Shown here: positions 1 to 9,281 of the stretch, piece by piece
Layout of the letters: each line of letters starts with the position of its first letter
How positions within the stretch are numbered: the first letter of the stretch is position 1
Assembly (NCBI GenBank): GCA_033558025.1
Contig: JAUCEF010000014.1
Coordinates: 620,001 to 684,000, forward strand
From: Phytophthora sp. 'mugwort'
Lineage: Eukaryota > Oomycota > Peronosporomycetes > Peronosporales > Peronosporaceae
Direction: 5' to 3'
DNA: 64,000 bases
Program-made: the position numbers and the translations under genes
Notes under the pieces: model-generated
The model's input: the letters and a program-made list of their open reading frames with translations, nothing else
Database searches by the model: none
Told to the model about the DNA's origin: nothing

Positions 1-1
1 C

Positions 2-3000
2 ATCTGTCCTGTCGGCCGGGACATTGCCGACTACCTGCTGGATCTGGGGACGCAAGAGCAATACCGCTACCAAGCGCGGGACAGTTGCAAGCACCCGCGC
101 TCACCCAAGGAGTTTGCCGACGTTTTCAAGCAGTCAAAGATCCACATGGACATGCTCCAGGCGCTTGATGCTCCTCACGAGCAGAAACTGCTAACCACCA
201 TCGAGAAACACATGAATCATACGCCAGAGTTCCACCAGAGTTTCTTCGAGAGTACCAGGACGTTATTCCGTCGCCAGCTTATGATCACGTACCGTAACAA
301 GCCGTTCGTCTTCGGTCGACTGCTGATGATTGGCGTCATGGGGCTTCTCTACTGCTCCACGTTCTACCAGTTCGACCCGACGCAAATCTCGGTCGTCATG
401 GGCGTTATCTTCTCGTCCATCATGTTCCTTTCCATGGGTCAGTCGTCGCAGGTGCCCACATATCTTGCCGAGCGCGCTATTTTCTACAAACAGCGCGGTG
501 CCAACTTTTACCGCACGGCGTCCTATGTGCTGGCCCAGTCTGTGGGCCAGATCCCGTTGGCTATTGCCGAAACTCTTATTTTCGGTTCGCTGGTGTACTG
601 GATCTGTAGCTTTGAAGCTAATTTCTGGCGTTTTGTCATCTTCCTCGTCATCCTATTGGTCATGAACCTCGCCATGGGGATGTGGTTCTTTTTCCTCTCG
701 GCCGTGTGTCCGAATGGCAACATTGCGTCCCCTGTGAGCCAAGTGTCCATCTTGGTCATGGTGATCTTTGCTGGTTTCATTGTGACGGCCGGTACCATCC
801 CCGATTGGCTCATCTGGCTGCATTGGATCAGTCCCATGTCGTGGGCTCTGCGTGCTCTTTCCATTAACCAATACCGTGCTGCGACCTTCAACGTGTGTGT
901 CTACGGTGGAATTGACTACTGCGCCGAAAATAACGGACTGACGATGGGCGAATACTACCTGCAGATGTTCGACATCCAGACGGACACGGCTTGGGTCGCG
1001 TATGGTGTCGTCTATGCGGTTGCAGTTTATGTGCTGTTCATGATCCTCTCGTTCCTTGCACTCGAGCACATTCGCTACGAAACCCCAGAGAACGTGGATG
1101 TGTCTGACGGACAGACGGATGACACGTACGCACTACTCGAAACACCGAAGAATTCTACCAAAAAGTTGTCGGATAGCGACGTTATTCTGGAGCTCCCACG
1201 TGCTCATGAAAAGAATTTTGTGCCTGTCACTGTCGCCTTTCAAGACCTGCACTACTACGTGCCGAACCCGAAGAACCCTAAGGAGACGCTTGAGTTGTTG
1301 AAGGGTATTAACGGATATGCGCTCCCCGGCTCCGTAACTGCTCTTATGGGTTCTTCAGGTGCTGGGAAGACGACGCTCATGGATGTGATCGCTGGCCGTA
1401 AGACTTCGGGAAAGATTACCGGTAAGATTCTGCTGAATGGCTACGAAGCGAACGACTTGGCTATCCGTCGTTGCACGGGCTACTGCGAACAGATGGACGT
1501 GCACTCGGAGGCCGCTACGATCCGTGAAGCGTTGACTTTCAGCTCGTTCCTACGTCAGGACGCTTCGATCCCGGAGGCCAAGAAGTACGACTCGGTGAAT
1601 GAATGTATTGAGCTGCTGGGCCTCGAGGATATCGCCGATCAGATCATCCGTGGCAGTTCAGTGGAGCAAATGAAGCGTTTGACTATTGGCGTGGAGCTTG
1701 CTGCTCAGCCAAGTGTGATTTTCCTGGATGAACCGACGAGTGGCCTGGACGCTCGCTCTGCGAAGCTCATCATGGACGGCGTTCGCAAGGTCGCTGACTC
1801 TGGCCGTACCATTATCTGTACCATCCACCAGCCGTCGGCTGAAGTGTTCTACCTGTTCGACAGTTTGTTGTTACTTAAACGTGGTGGTGAGACGGTGTTC
1901 TACGGGGATTTGGGCGAGAACTGCCGTAACCTGGTAGATTACTTCGAGAACATCCCCGATGTGACCCCACTGCCGGTAGGCTACAACCCAGCTACTTGGA
2001 TGCTCGAGTGTATCGGCGCCGGCGTGAGCAATTCTTCCGCAGATAGCATGGATTTCGTCACCTACTTCAAACAGAGTCCTTACTGTGTGAAGCTTCAGAC
2101 AGAGTTGGCGAAGGAAGGCGTGGCGACGCCGTCTCCTGCGTTCCCCGAGCTAATCTTTGGGAAGAAACGTGCTGCCAACTCGATGATGCAGATGAAGTTC
2201 CTGGTCCAGCGCTTCTACCAAATGTACTGGCGTACGCCGTCGTACAACTTGACGCGTCTAGTGATTTCCGTGTTCCTGTCGTTGCTGTTCGGTGTCATCT
2301 TCGTTGGCGTCGACTACGCGTCATACACGGGCTTGAATTCTGGTGTCGGTATGGTCTTTATGGCGTCGCTCTTCAACTCGATGGTGTCATTCCAGAGTGT
2401 GCTACCGCTGGCTTCCGAGGAGCGGGCGTCGTTCTACCGGGAGCGAGCTTCCCAGACATACAACGCTTTCTGGTACTTTCTTGGCTCGACAGTCGTGGAG
2501 ATCCCGTACTGTTTCCTCAGTGCTCTCATCTTCACCGTCATTTACTTCCCCATGGTCGGGTTCTCTGGCTTTGCGAACGCTCTTCTCTTCTGGCTCAACT
2601 TGGCGTTGCTGATCACCATGCAGACGTACTTTGGTCAGTTCTTCGCCTACGCGCTGCCCAGTGAGGAGGTGGCATCTATCATTGGCGTCCTCATCAACTC
2701 GATCTGCTTCCTCTTCATGGGCTTCAGTCCACCAGCGTACGCCATCCCGTCCGGTTATAAGTGGTTCTACACCATTTGTCCGCATCGATTCGCTCTTAGT
2801 AACTTGGTCAGCCTAGTCTTCGGCCAGTGCTCGGACTTGCCGACGTGGGATGAAGCTACGCAGTCGTACACGAATGTTGGTGCGGAGCTTGGCTGCCAGC
2901 CCATGGCCAACTCCCCGGTCACGGTGGGCCACATCACACTGAAGGAGTACGCGGAGCAGTACTTCGGCATGGACTATAGTGACCTCTGGCGGAATTTCGG

Positions 3001-3079
3001 CGTTGTCATCGCCTGGATTGTGTGTTTCCGTCTCTTGGGGTTGTTGTCGCTGCGTTATATTAACCACCAGAAGAGATAG
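2..3079 (+). CDS. PDR-type ABCG transporter, copy 1 (5' end outside window)
   Basis: Pleiotropic drug resistance (PDR, full-size ABCG) transporter, an ATP-driven plasma-membrane exporter of hydrophobic compounds. The frame is open from base 2, and its first residues align with the end of NBD1 in the two downstream copies (RDIADYLLDLGT), so the gene starts upstream of the window and the ATG at 146 is internal. Visible in order: end of NBD1, a first six-helix membrane domain, NBD2 with Walker A GSSGAGKTT, a signature-like SSVEQMKR and Walker B IFLDEPTSGLD, then a second membrane domain ending YINHQKR. NBD2 is almost identical in DNA to copies 2 and 3, while the membrane domains differ much more. 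First of three same-strand tandem copies. The family call is very secure; the substrate is unknown. Confidence 0.93.
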   Translation: MCPVGRDIADYLLDLGTQEQYRYQARDSCKHPRSPKEFADVFKQSKIHMDMLQALDAPHEQKLLTTIEKHMNHTPEFHQSFFESTRTLFRRQLMITYRNKPFVFGRLLMIGVMGLLYCSTFYQFDPTQISVVMGVIFSSIMFLSMGQSSQVPTYLAERAIFYKQRGANFYRTASYVLAQSVGQIPLAIAETLIFGSLVYWICSFEANFWRFVIFLVILLVMNLAMGMWFFFLSAVCPNGNIASPVSQVSILVMVIFAGFIVTAGTIPDWLIWLHWISPMSWALRALSINQYRAATFNVCVYGGIDYCAENNGLTMGEYYLQMFDIQTDTAWVAYGVVYAVAVYVLFMILSFLALEHIRYETPENVDVSDGQTDDTYALLETPKNSTKKLSDSDVILELPRAHEKNFVPVTVAFQDLHYYVPNPKNPKETLELLKGINGYALPGSVTALMGSSGAGKTTLMDVIAGRKTSGKITGKILLNGYEANDLAIRRCTGYCEQMDVHSEAATIREALTFSSFLRQDASIPEAKKYDSVNECIELLGLEDIADQIIRGSSVEQMKRLTIGVELAAQPSVIFLDEPTSGLDARSAKLIMDGVRKVADSGRTIICTIHQPSAEVFYLFDSLLLLKRGGETVFYGDLGENCRNLVDYFENIPDVTPLPVGYNPATWMLECIGAGVSNSSADSMDFVTYFKQSPYCVKLQTELAKEGVATPSPAFPELIFGKKRAANSMMQMKFLVQRFYQMYWRTPSYNLTRLVISVFLSLLFGVIFVGVDYASYTGLNSGVGMVFMASLFNSMVSFQSVLPLASEERASFYRERASQTYNAFWYFLGSTVVEIPYCFLSALIFTVIYFPMVGFSGFANALLFWLNLALLITMQTYFGQFFAYALPSEEVASIIGVLINSICFLFMGFSPPAYAIPSGYKWFYTICPHRFALSNLVSLVFGQCSDLPTWDEATQSYTNVGAELGCQPMANSPVTVGHITLKEYAEQYFGMDYSDLWRNFGVVIAWIVCFRLLGLLSLRYINHQKR

Positions 3080-3984
3080 AGGCGGGGGCTGCATAATAAG
3101 AAGATCCCTTGTATACAAGGAGAAGACGTGATAGTGCTGCAGACGCTGAATGAAGCTGGCGAAGTAGTCATACTTAACTGTAAACAGTATACACGTTATT
3201 TTCCTCTACGTTCAGGCAAACAAATTTGATGATGGCAATGGAATATCCAGTGATCCGAAGATGTATCGCCAGCTGATAGTGATATGATGCCGTGTACAAT
3301 CACGCAGAGACACTGGGGTGACGTCGTTGGTTTTGGCAAGAATGATGGGAAAGGGTTGAATATAAAACTGTATCGCATACTCTACACATGGTAGGTACTT
3401 TAACGTTTCCACTTAAATGACATAGGCAAATTGCGTACCGTTTCGAGTTTCGAGGGGGATGTCACTCATTGTGAAGTGTTGATAAATCATTGTTTTATGA
3501 CAAAACAAAAAGTCGTATATTACGACCGATGGGTAAAAAGCCTGGTGATTATGCTCTCGACGCACCTAAAGCGACTTTACCACAGTTAACATCTGCACAC
3601 CTTGATAATGTTGTTGCCCCAAGTTAAGGCAGTTGGTTATGCCCGAGCCTGTCGCAGTTCACTCCCTTGCCGTCATCGCCACCGTTTTTGAATGAAGGAA
3701 CACGATTTGTTGCTGTCGTTGAAGTAATCCCAGTGTCTCGGCCAATGGCTGCTCGAAGCGAGACGATTACTGTGGATCGCTGTGGTTCCGGGTAGCGATC
3801 TAATCGCTTGGCTCCAGCTTAACACTATACTACAAGCAGGAGTCCTCTGTTCCGTTGATGCCACAGCTTCTGGTTAATCCCTTGACTGTCCTGTCACCCT
3901 GGACGTCACATTTGGACTCTGTTAGCAAACTCATTCTCGAATTCCTGTCCAGCTCTCAAGTCGACCAAGGGAACGACCAGAAGA
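3080..3984. other. Intergenic spacer between ABCG copies 1 and 2
   Basis: About 900 bp with no convincing coding frame. It holds the 3' UTR of copy 1 and the promoter of copy 2, with an initiator-like site near its end. No repeat or RNA gene seen. Confidence 0.6.
3929..3944 (+). promoter_or_regulatory. Oomycete initiator-like element upstream of ABCG copy 2
   Basis: ACTCATTCTCGAATTC resembles the oomycete initiator consensus GCTCATTYYNCAWTTT with a few mismatches. It ends 41 bp before the ATG at 3985, a normal distance for a short oomycete 5' UTR. A similar site sits in the same place before copy 3. Confidence 0.5.
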
Positions 3985-6900
3985 ATGGAAACGCACGTTC
4001 CGGTGTCCCGGGCCACCCGCAAGCCGCTCGGATACGAGTCTGGTGCAGCTTTGATGGCCGAAGGTCCTCAGTTTCTGCATGACCACTTGGCCTCTAGGAT
4101 CGGGAAGGCGCTGGGCTCGGATATGCCGCAGATGGATGTGCGGTTCAGTAACCTGTCGGTCGCAGCGGACGTCATTGTGGTGGACGACGACAAGTCAAGG
4201 AACGAACTGCCGACTATCCCCAATACTCTCAAGAAAACCTTCATCAGTCCAAAGAAGCGCGTGGTGCGCAAGGAGATCCTCAAGGATGTCAGCGGAGTGT
4301 TTTCACCTGGCAAGATCACGCTGTTACTCGGTCAACCTGGCTCGGGCAAGTCGGCATTGTTAAAGATGCTGAGTGCTCGGTTCCCAGCGACCAAGAACAT
4401 TACAATCGAAGGCGACATTTCATTCAATAACGTCCCCCGTGATCAGCTCCTCAAGACGCTACCGCAGTTTGTAGCGTATGTGAACCAACGCGACAAGCAC
4501 TACCCGGTCCTCACGGTGAAGGAGACGCTTGAGTACGCCCACCAGTTTTGTGGCGCGGAACTGTCCGAACATGGCAAAAAGATGCTATCCCAAGGAACCT
4601 CAGAGGAAAACGACGAAGCTCTGAGAGCTGCGAATGCCATGTTCGAACACTACCCCGACGTGATCATCCAGCAACTTGGACTGCAGAACTGTCAGGACAC
4701 GATCGTCGGGGACGCGATGACCCGCGGCGTGTCTGGCGGTGAACGCAAGCGCGTGACGACCGGCGAGATGGAATTCGGCACTAAATACGTGACGCTCATG
4801 GACGAAATTAGTACGGGTCTCGACAGTGCGGCGACGTACGATATCATCAACACGCAGCGTAGTGTGGCGCATACGCTGCGTAAGACGGTGGTCATAGCGC
4901 TGCTGCAGCCGTCTCCAGAGGTCTTTGCATTGTTCGACGACGTCATGATCCTGAACGAAGGCCAGATGATGTATCATGGGCCATGCAGTAAAGTTGAAGG
5001 GTACTTTGAGACTTTGGGCTTCCGGTGTCCACCAGGACGTGATCTCGCCGATTATTTGCTGGATCTGGGCACGCGCGAGCAATATCAGTATCAAGTCGAT
5101 CATCCGACCAAGCAGCCTCGACGTGCGAGCGAGTTCGCCGATGCCTTCCGCCAGTCCCATATCTACATGGAGTCAATGTACGCTCTGGAGGCTCCATACG
5201 ACCCCGAACTACTGCGAAGTGTGGAGCAGAACATGAAGCCAATGCCCATGTTCAGTCAGTCTTTTGTCGACAGCACGTTGACTCTGCTCCGGCGTCAACT
5301 CACCATCACGTACCGCAATAAACCTTTTATCTTCGGGCGTGTCTTGATGATCGCAGTCATGGGGCTGCTCTTCTGTACAGTCTTCTACGACTTCGATCCG
5401 ACGCAAGTGTCGGTCGTGCTGGGTGTCGTCTTCTCCTCCGTTATGTTCCTGTCCATGGGGCAGTCGTCCCAGATCGCGACCTACATGGCCGAGCGTGAAG
5501 TCTTCTACAAGCAACGCGGCGCCAATTTCTTCCGTACAGCATCGTACGTACTGGCCACGTCAGCCAGTCAGATCCCATTGGCGTTGGTCGAGACCATCAT
5601 CTTCGGGTCGTTGGTCTATTGGCTGTGCGGCTTCGAGTCCGAGTTCCAACTCTTCCTCATCTTCGAGTTTGTGCTCTTTGTCATGAACCTGGCCATGGGC
5701 ATGTGGTTCTTTTTCCTAAGCTCTGTCGGACCAAACGAAAACGTCGTCACGCCCTTGGGGATGGTCTCGGTGTTGGTTTTCATCATCTTTGCCGGATTTA
5801 TCGTGACCAAGAGTCAGATCCCTGACTACCTCATTTGGGCGCACTGGATCAGCCCCATGACGTGGAGTATCCGAGCGCTCTCCATTAACCAATACCGGTC
5901 GGACAATATGGACGTTTGCGTCTACGACGGCGTTGACTACTGTAACGACTACGGGATGACAATGGGTGTGTACTACTTGGATTTGTTTGGTATCGAGACT
6001 GAGAAGTCGTGGATTGTGTACGGAATCATCTACACACTTGCGATCTATGTCATGTTCATGTTCATGTCCTTCCTGGGACTTGAATACTTACGCTATGAAG
6101 CTCCTGAGAATATTGACGTGTCCGAAAAGCCGATCGAAGACGAATCGTACGCGCTGCTAAAGACGCCTAAGAACGCGGGACCGACCGAGTCGGGAGACTA
6201 CGTGGTGCAATTAGACACCCGTGAGAAGAACTTTGTGCCAGTGACTGTAGCTTTTGAAGATCTCCACTATTTTGTGCCGAACCCCAAGAAACCAACCGAA
6301 CAGCTTGAGCTCCTTAAGGGTATCAACGGTTTTGCTGTGCCTGGATCTATCACTGCTCTTATGGGTTCTTCGGGTGCTGGGAAGACGACGCTCATGGATG
6401 TGGTCGCTGGCCGTAAGACTTCGGGAAAGATTACCGGTAAGATTCTGCTGAATGGCTACGAAGCGAACGACTTGGCTATCCGTCGTTGCACGGGCTACTG
6501 CGAACAGATGGACGTGCACTCGGAGGCCGCTACGATCCGTGAAGCGTTGACTTTCAGCTCGTTCCTACGTCAGGACGCTTCGATCCCGGAGGCCAAGAAG
6601 TACGACTCGGTGAATGAATGTATTGAGCTGCTGGGCCTCGAGGATATCGCCGATCAGATCATCCGTGGCAGCTCAGTGGAGCAGATGAAGCGTTTGACTA
6701 TTGGCGTGGAGCTTGCTGCTCAGCCAAGTGTGATTTTCCTGGATGAACCGACGAGTGGCCTGGACGCTCGCTCTGCAAAGCTCATCATGGACGGCGTTCG
6801 CAAGGTGGCCGACTCTGGCCGTACCATTATCTGTACCATCCACCAGCCGTCGGCTGAAGTGTTCTACCTGTTCGACAGTTTGTTGTTACTTAAACGTGGT

Positions 6901-8094
6901 GGTGAGACGGTGTTCTACGGGGATTTGGGCGAGAACTGCCGTAACCTGGTAGATTACTTCGAAAACATCCCCGATGTGACCCCACTGCCGGTAGGCTACA
7001 ACCCAGCTACTTGGATGCTCGAGTGTATCGGCGCCGGCGTGGGTAACACTGCTTCGGACAAGACTAATTTCGTGAGCTACTTTCGGAACAGTGCACTTAA
7101 CCGTACACTGGAGGCAAACATGGCTAAAGAAGGCATTTCTGTTCCCTCACCGGATCTTCCAGAAATGGTTTACTCGGAGAAGCGTGCGGCCGATTCAAAA
7201 ACGCAAATGAAGTTTGTGGTGTGGCGTTTCATTCAAATGTACTGGCGTACGCCAAGCTACACACTTACCCGCATGTATCTAGCGCTGTTCCTCGCCGTGG
7301 TGTTCGGCCTTATTTTCGTGGATGTGGACTATGCTTCTTATTCTGGTCTCAATTCGGGAGTCGGTATGGTATTCGTTGCTGCGCTCTTCCAGGCCATGAT
7401 GACTTTCCAGAGTGTTCTCCCCTTAGCCTGCTCTGAGCGTGCTTCATTCTACCGTGAGCGCGCGGCTCAGACATACAACGCATTGTGGTACTTTATAGGA
7501 TCGACGTTGGCTGAGATCCCGTACTGCTTCATCAGCGGAGCCCTCTTCACGGTCGTGTACTACCCCTTCGTTGGTTTTACGGGCTTTGGCACGGGTTTAG
7601 TCTTCTGGCTGGCAATTTCGCTCATGGTTTTGATGCAGGTCTACATGGGAATGATGTTCGCGTACGCGATGCCGTCGGAGGAGGTGGCGGCTATCATTGG
7701 CCTGCTATTCAACGCGATTTTCATGATGTTTATGGGCTTCAGTCCCCCGGCCTACTCCATTCCATCGGGCTACACGTGGCTCTACAAGATATCACCACTG
7801 CGATTCCCGCTGTCCATCATGGAGGCGCTGGTGTTCGCCGACTGTGACGAATTGCCAACCTGGAACGAGACCACCCAGTCGTACGAGAACGTTGGGTCCC
7901 AGCTCGGCTGTCAACCGATGGCAGATTCTCCTGCGACGGTCGGCCACATCACAATCAAGGAGTACACGGAGCAGTACTTTGGTTTCGAGCACGACGACAT
8001 CACGCGCTACTTCTTTGTGGTGATCGGTTGCATCGTTCTCTTCCGCATCCTCGGACTCATCGCGCTACGCTATGTTAATCACCAAAAGCGGTAG
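3985..8094 (+). CDS. PDR-type ABCG transporter, copy 2 (complete, 1369 aa)
   Basis: Complete, intronless full-size ABCG/PDR exporter with the layout NBD1-TMD1-NBD2-TMD2. NBD1: Walker A GQPGSGKS at residues 116-123, signature VSGGERKR from about 249, Walker B LMDE with D273 and E274. NBD2: Walker A GSSGAGKT at 794-801, signature-like SSVEQMKR from about 896, Walker B FLDEPTSGLD with D920 and E921. Both Walker A lysines are present, unlike fungal Pdr5-type NBD1 where that lysine is replaced. The start METHVPV matches the position of the ATG in copy 3, and an initiator-like site lies 41 bp upstream. Expected at the plasma membrane, exporting toxic small molecules. NBD2 DNA is nearly the same as in copies 1 and 3, which suggests gene conversion. 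Confidence 0.95.
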   Translation: METHVPVSRATRKPLGYESGAALMAEGPQFLHDHLASRIGKALGSDMPQMDVRFSNLSVAADVIVVDDDKSRNELPTIPNTLKKTFISPKKRVVRKEILKDVSGVFSPGKITLLLGQPGSGKSALLKMLSARFPATKNITIEGDISFNNVPRDQLLKTLPQFVAYVNQRDKHYPVLTVKETLEYAHQFCGAELSEHGKKMLSQGTSEENDEALRAANAMFEHYPDVIIQQLGLQNCQDTIVGDAMTRGVSGGERKRVTTGEMEFGTKYVTLMDEISTGLDSAATYDIINTQRSVAHTLRKTVVIALLQPSPEVFALFDDVMILNEGQMMYHGPCSKVEGYFETLGFRCPPGRDLADYLLDLGTREQYQYQVDHPTKQPRRASEFADAFRQSHIYMESMYALEAPYDPELLRSVEQNMKPMPMFSQSFVDSTLTLLRRQLTITYRNKPFIFGRVLMIAVMGLLFCTVFYDFDPTQVSVVLGVVFSSVMFLSMGQSSQIATYMAEREVFYKQRGANFFRTASYVLATSASQIPLALVETIIFGSLVYWLCGFESEFQLFLIFEFVLFVMNLAMGMWFFFLSSVGPNENVVTPLGMVSVLVFIIFAGFIVTKSQIPDYLIWAHWISPMTWSIRALSINQYRSDNMDVCVYDGVDYCNDYGMTMGVYYLDLFGIETEKSWIVYGIIYTLAIYVMFMFMSFLGLEYLRYEAPENIDVSEKPIEDESYALLKTPKNAGPTESGDYVVQLDTREKNFVPVTVAFEDLHYFVPNPKKPTEQLELLKGINGFAVPGSITALMGSSGAGKTTLMDVVAGRKTSGKITGKILLNGYEANDLAIRRCTGYCEQMDVHSEAATIREALTFSSFLRQDASIPEAKKYDSVNECIELLGLEDIADQIIRGSSVEQMKRLTIGVELAAQPSVIFLDEPTSGLDARSAKLIMDGVRKVADSGRTIICTIHQPSAEVFYLFDSLLLLKRGGETVFYGDLGENCRNLVDYFENIPDVTPLPVGYNPATWMLECIGAGVGNTASDKTNFVSYFRNSALNRTLEANMAKEGISVPSPDLPEMVYSEKRAADSKTQMKFVVWRFIQMYWRTPSYTLTRMYLALFLAVVFGLIFVDVDYASYSGLNSGVGMVFVAALFQAMMTFQSVLPLACSERASFYRERAAQTYNALWYFIGSTLAEIPYCFISGALFTVVYYPFVGFTGFGTGLVFWLAISLMVLMQVYMGMMFAYAMPSEEVAAIIGLLFNAIFMMFMGFSPPAYSIPSGYTWLYKISPLRFPLSIMEALVFADCDELPTWNETTQSYENVGSQLGCQPMADSPATVGHITIKEYTEQYFGFEHDDITRYFFVVIGCIVLFRILGLIALRYVNHQKR

Positions 8095-9281
8095 ATGGTC
8101 GGTAGTTTCAGTCGATTTTAAGAGCATTTCCAGCGGCGGGTCTACACAGCTGCACTCCAAGGTGGATACATGGTGTTGATTTTTATCCCTGCCTTACTTT
8201 CCTCAACAAATACATCATTGCATTTGGCTCCTACACTGTGCTTGTTGTGTGTTTGTTGTGTGTTTACCGACGCTAGGACCACGTCAGAAGGGTGATCGTG
8301 ACATGCTCCAGTTTAAGTGACCACGATTTTTTAAACAATACCGTGTACAGGATACCGTGTCTATCATATGCGCAACCGAACACTCGATCGATCCCGGGAT
8401 CGAGGTGCATCCTGTCGAAATAATTAGAGACGCTCACCGGTGGATTTAACGGAGCATCATCTCGCGATTGCGGCAGGCTTTTGGAGTCAGGCTCGTACCA
8501 AGCGCGGGTTAGCCATCATCACGGCACGGCCCCTGCTATTGTTGTACTTTAGTAATTTTACGCTTGTGCCGTCTGAATAGTAATCATAATAGATTGATCT
8601 CTATATTGCGATAGTCGGATTCATTGCTTCGTAGCAGCCCCGCTTTCGTGAAATCTTAGCCATAATCGGCAAATCACGGCGCTGTGCCTCGGGTTACGTG
8701 CGAAGCACCACAATAATGACTGGAATGATCGCTGCCGCTGCCTAGACAGCAATGACCCTCAGGGTAAAACGTCGAGCTGCTACACTTAATGGTACCAAAT
8801 TTAGTACGTTGACTACAACAAAGTGGCTTGCTTGTTCGCTCAATACCATGTTCACCCCGAATCTAATAAATGAGGCGGTGCGATATTTTCGAGATGATGC
8901 CACGCATCTTCTATTTTCGACATAATTCCTAAGCCCTATCCCTAGACTGATGATGGCGGTCATTCACCATTTATGGCAACTGTCTCGCCACGCCACAAAC
9001 AGCAGTGACCAAATCCACGCTCAAAACTGAAATTTCCAATCCACAAATGACCTCATCACACCATGCCGTACCTCCACAAACGTCAATACGGCTAGCGATA
9101 CGGCCACAAACAGCCGTGGTGCCGTCGACCCTGCTTACGGCCATCTCAAAAGCTCCATCCTCCGCAATGCTGCGCGCGCTCTGTGTCTGGTCGTCCACCA
9201 CCTTGTTTGACAGCTCCCGACGGGCTGCCAACGTCACTCATTCCCCATTCTCCTGCCCAGCGCGCAAGCAGCTCAGCCAGT
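8095..9281. other. Intergenic spacer between ABCG copies 2 and 3
   Basis: About 1.2 kb without a supported gene. It is unlike the copy 1-2 spacer, so the tandem duplication is old outside the coding regions. It ends in the promoter of copy 3. Confidence 0.55.
9236..9251 (+). promoter_or_regulatory. Oomycete initiator-like element upstream of ABCG copy 3
   Basis: ACTCATTCCCCATTCT matches 14 of 16 positions of GCTCATTYYNCAWTTT and ends 30 bp before the ATG at 9282. This supports 9282 as the real start, because an upstream extension of the frame would begin at or before the transcription start. Confidence 0.6.

Noticed and set aside
9183..9281. Upstream extension of ABCG copy 3 by 33 codons
   Set aside because: It needs a GTG start, lies over an initiator-like site and has no counterpart in copy 2. 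ATG 9282 fits.
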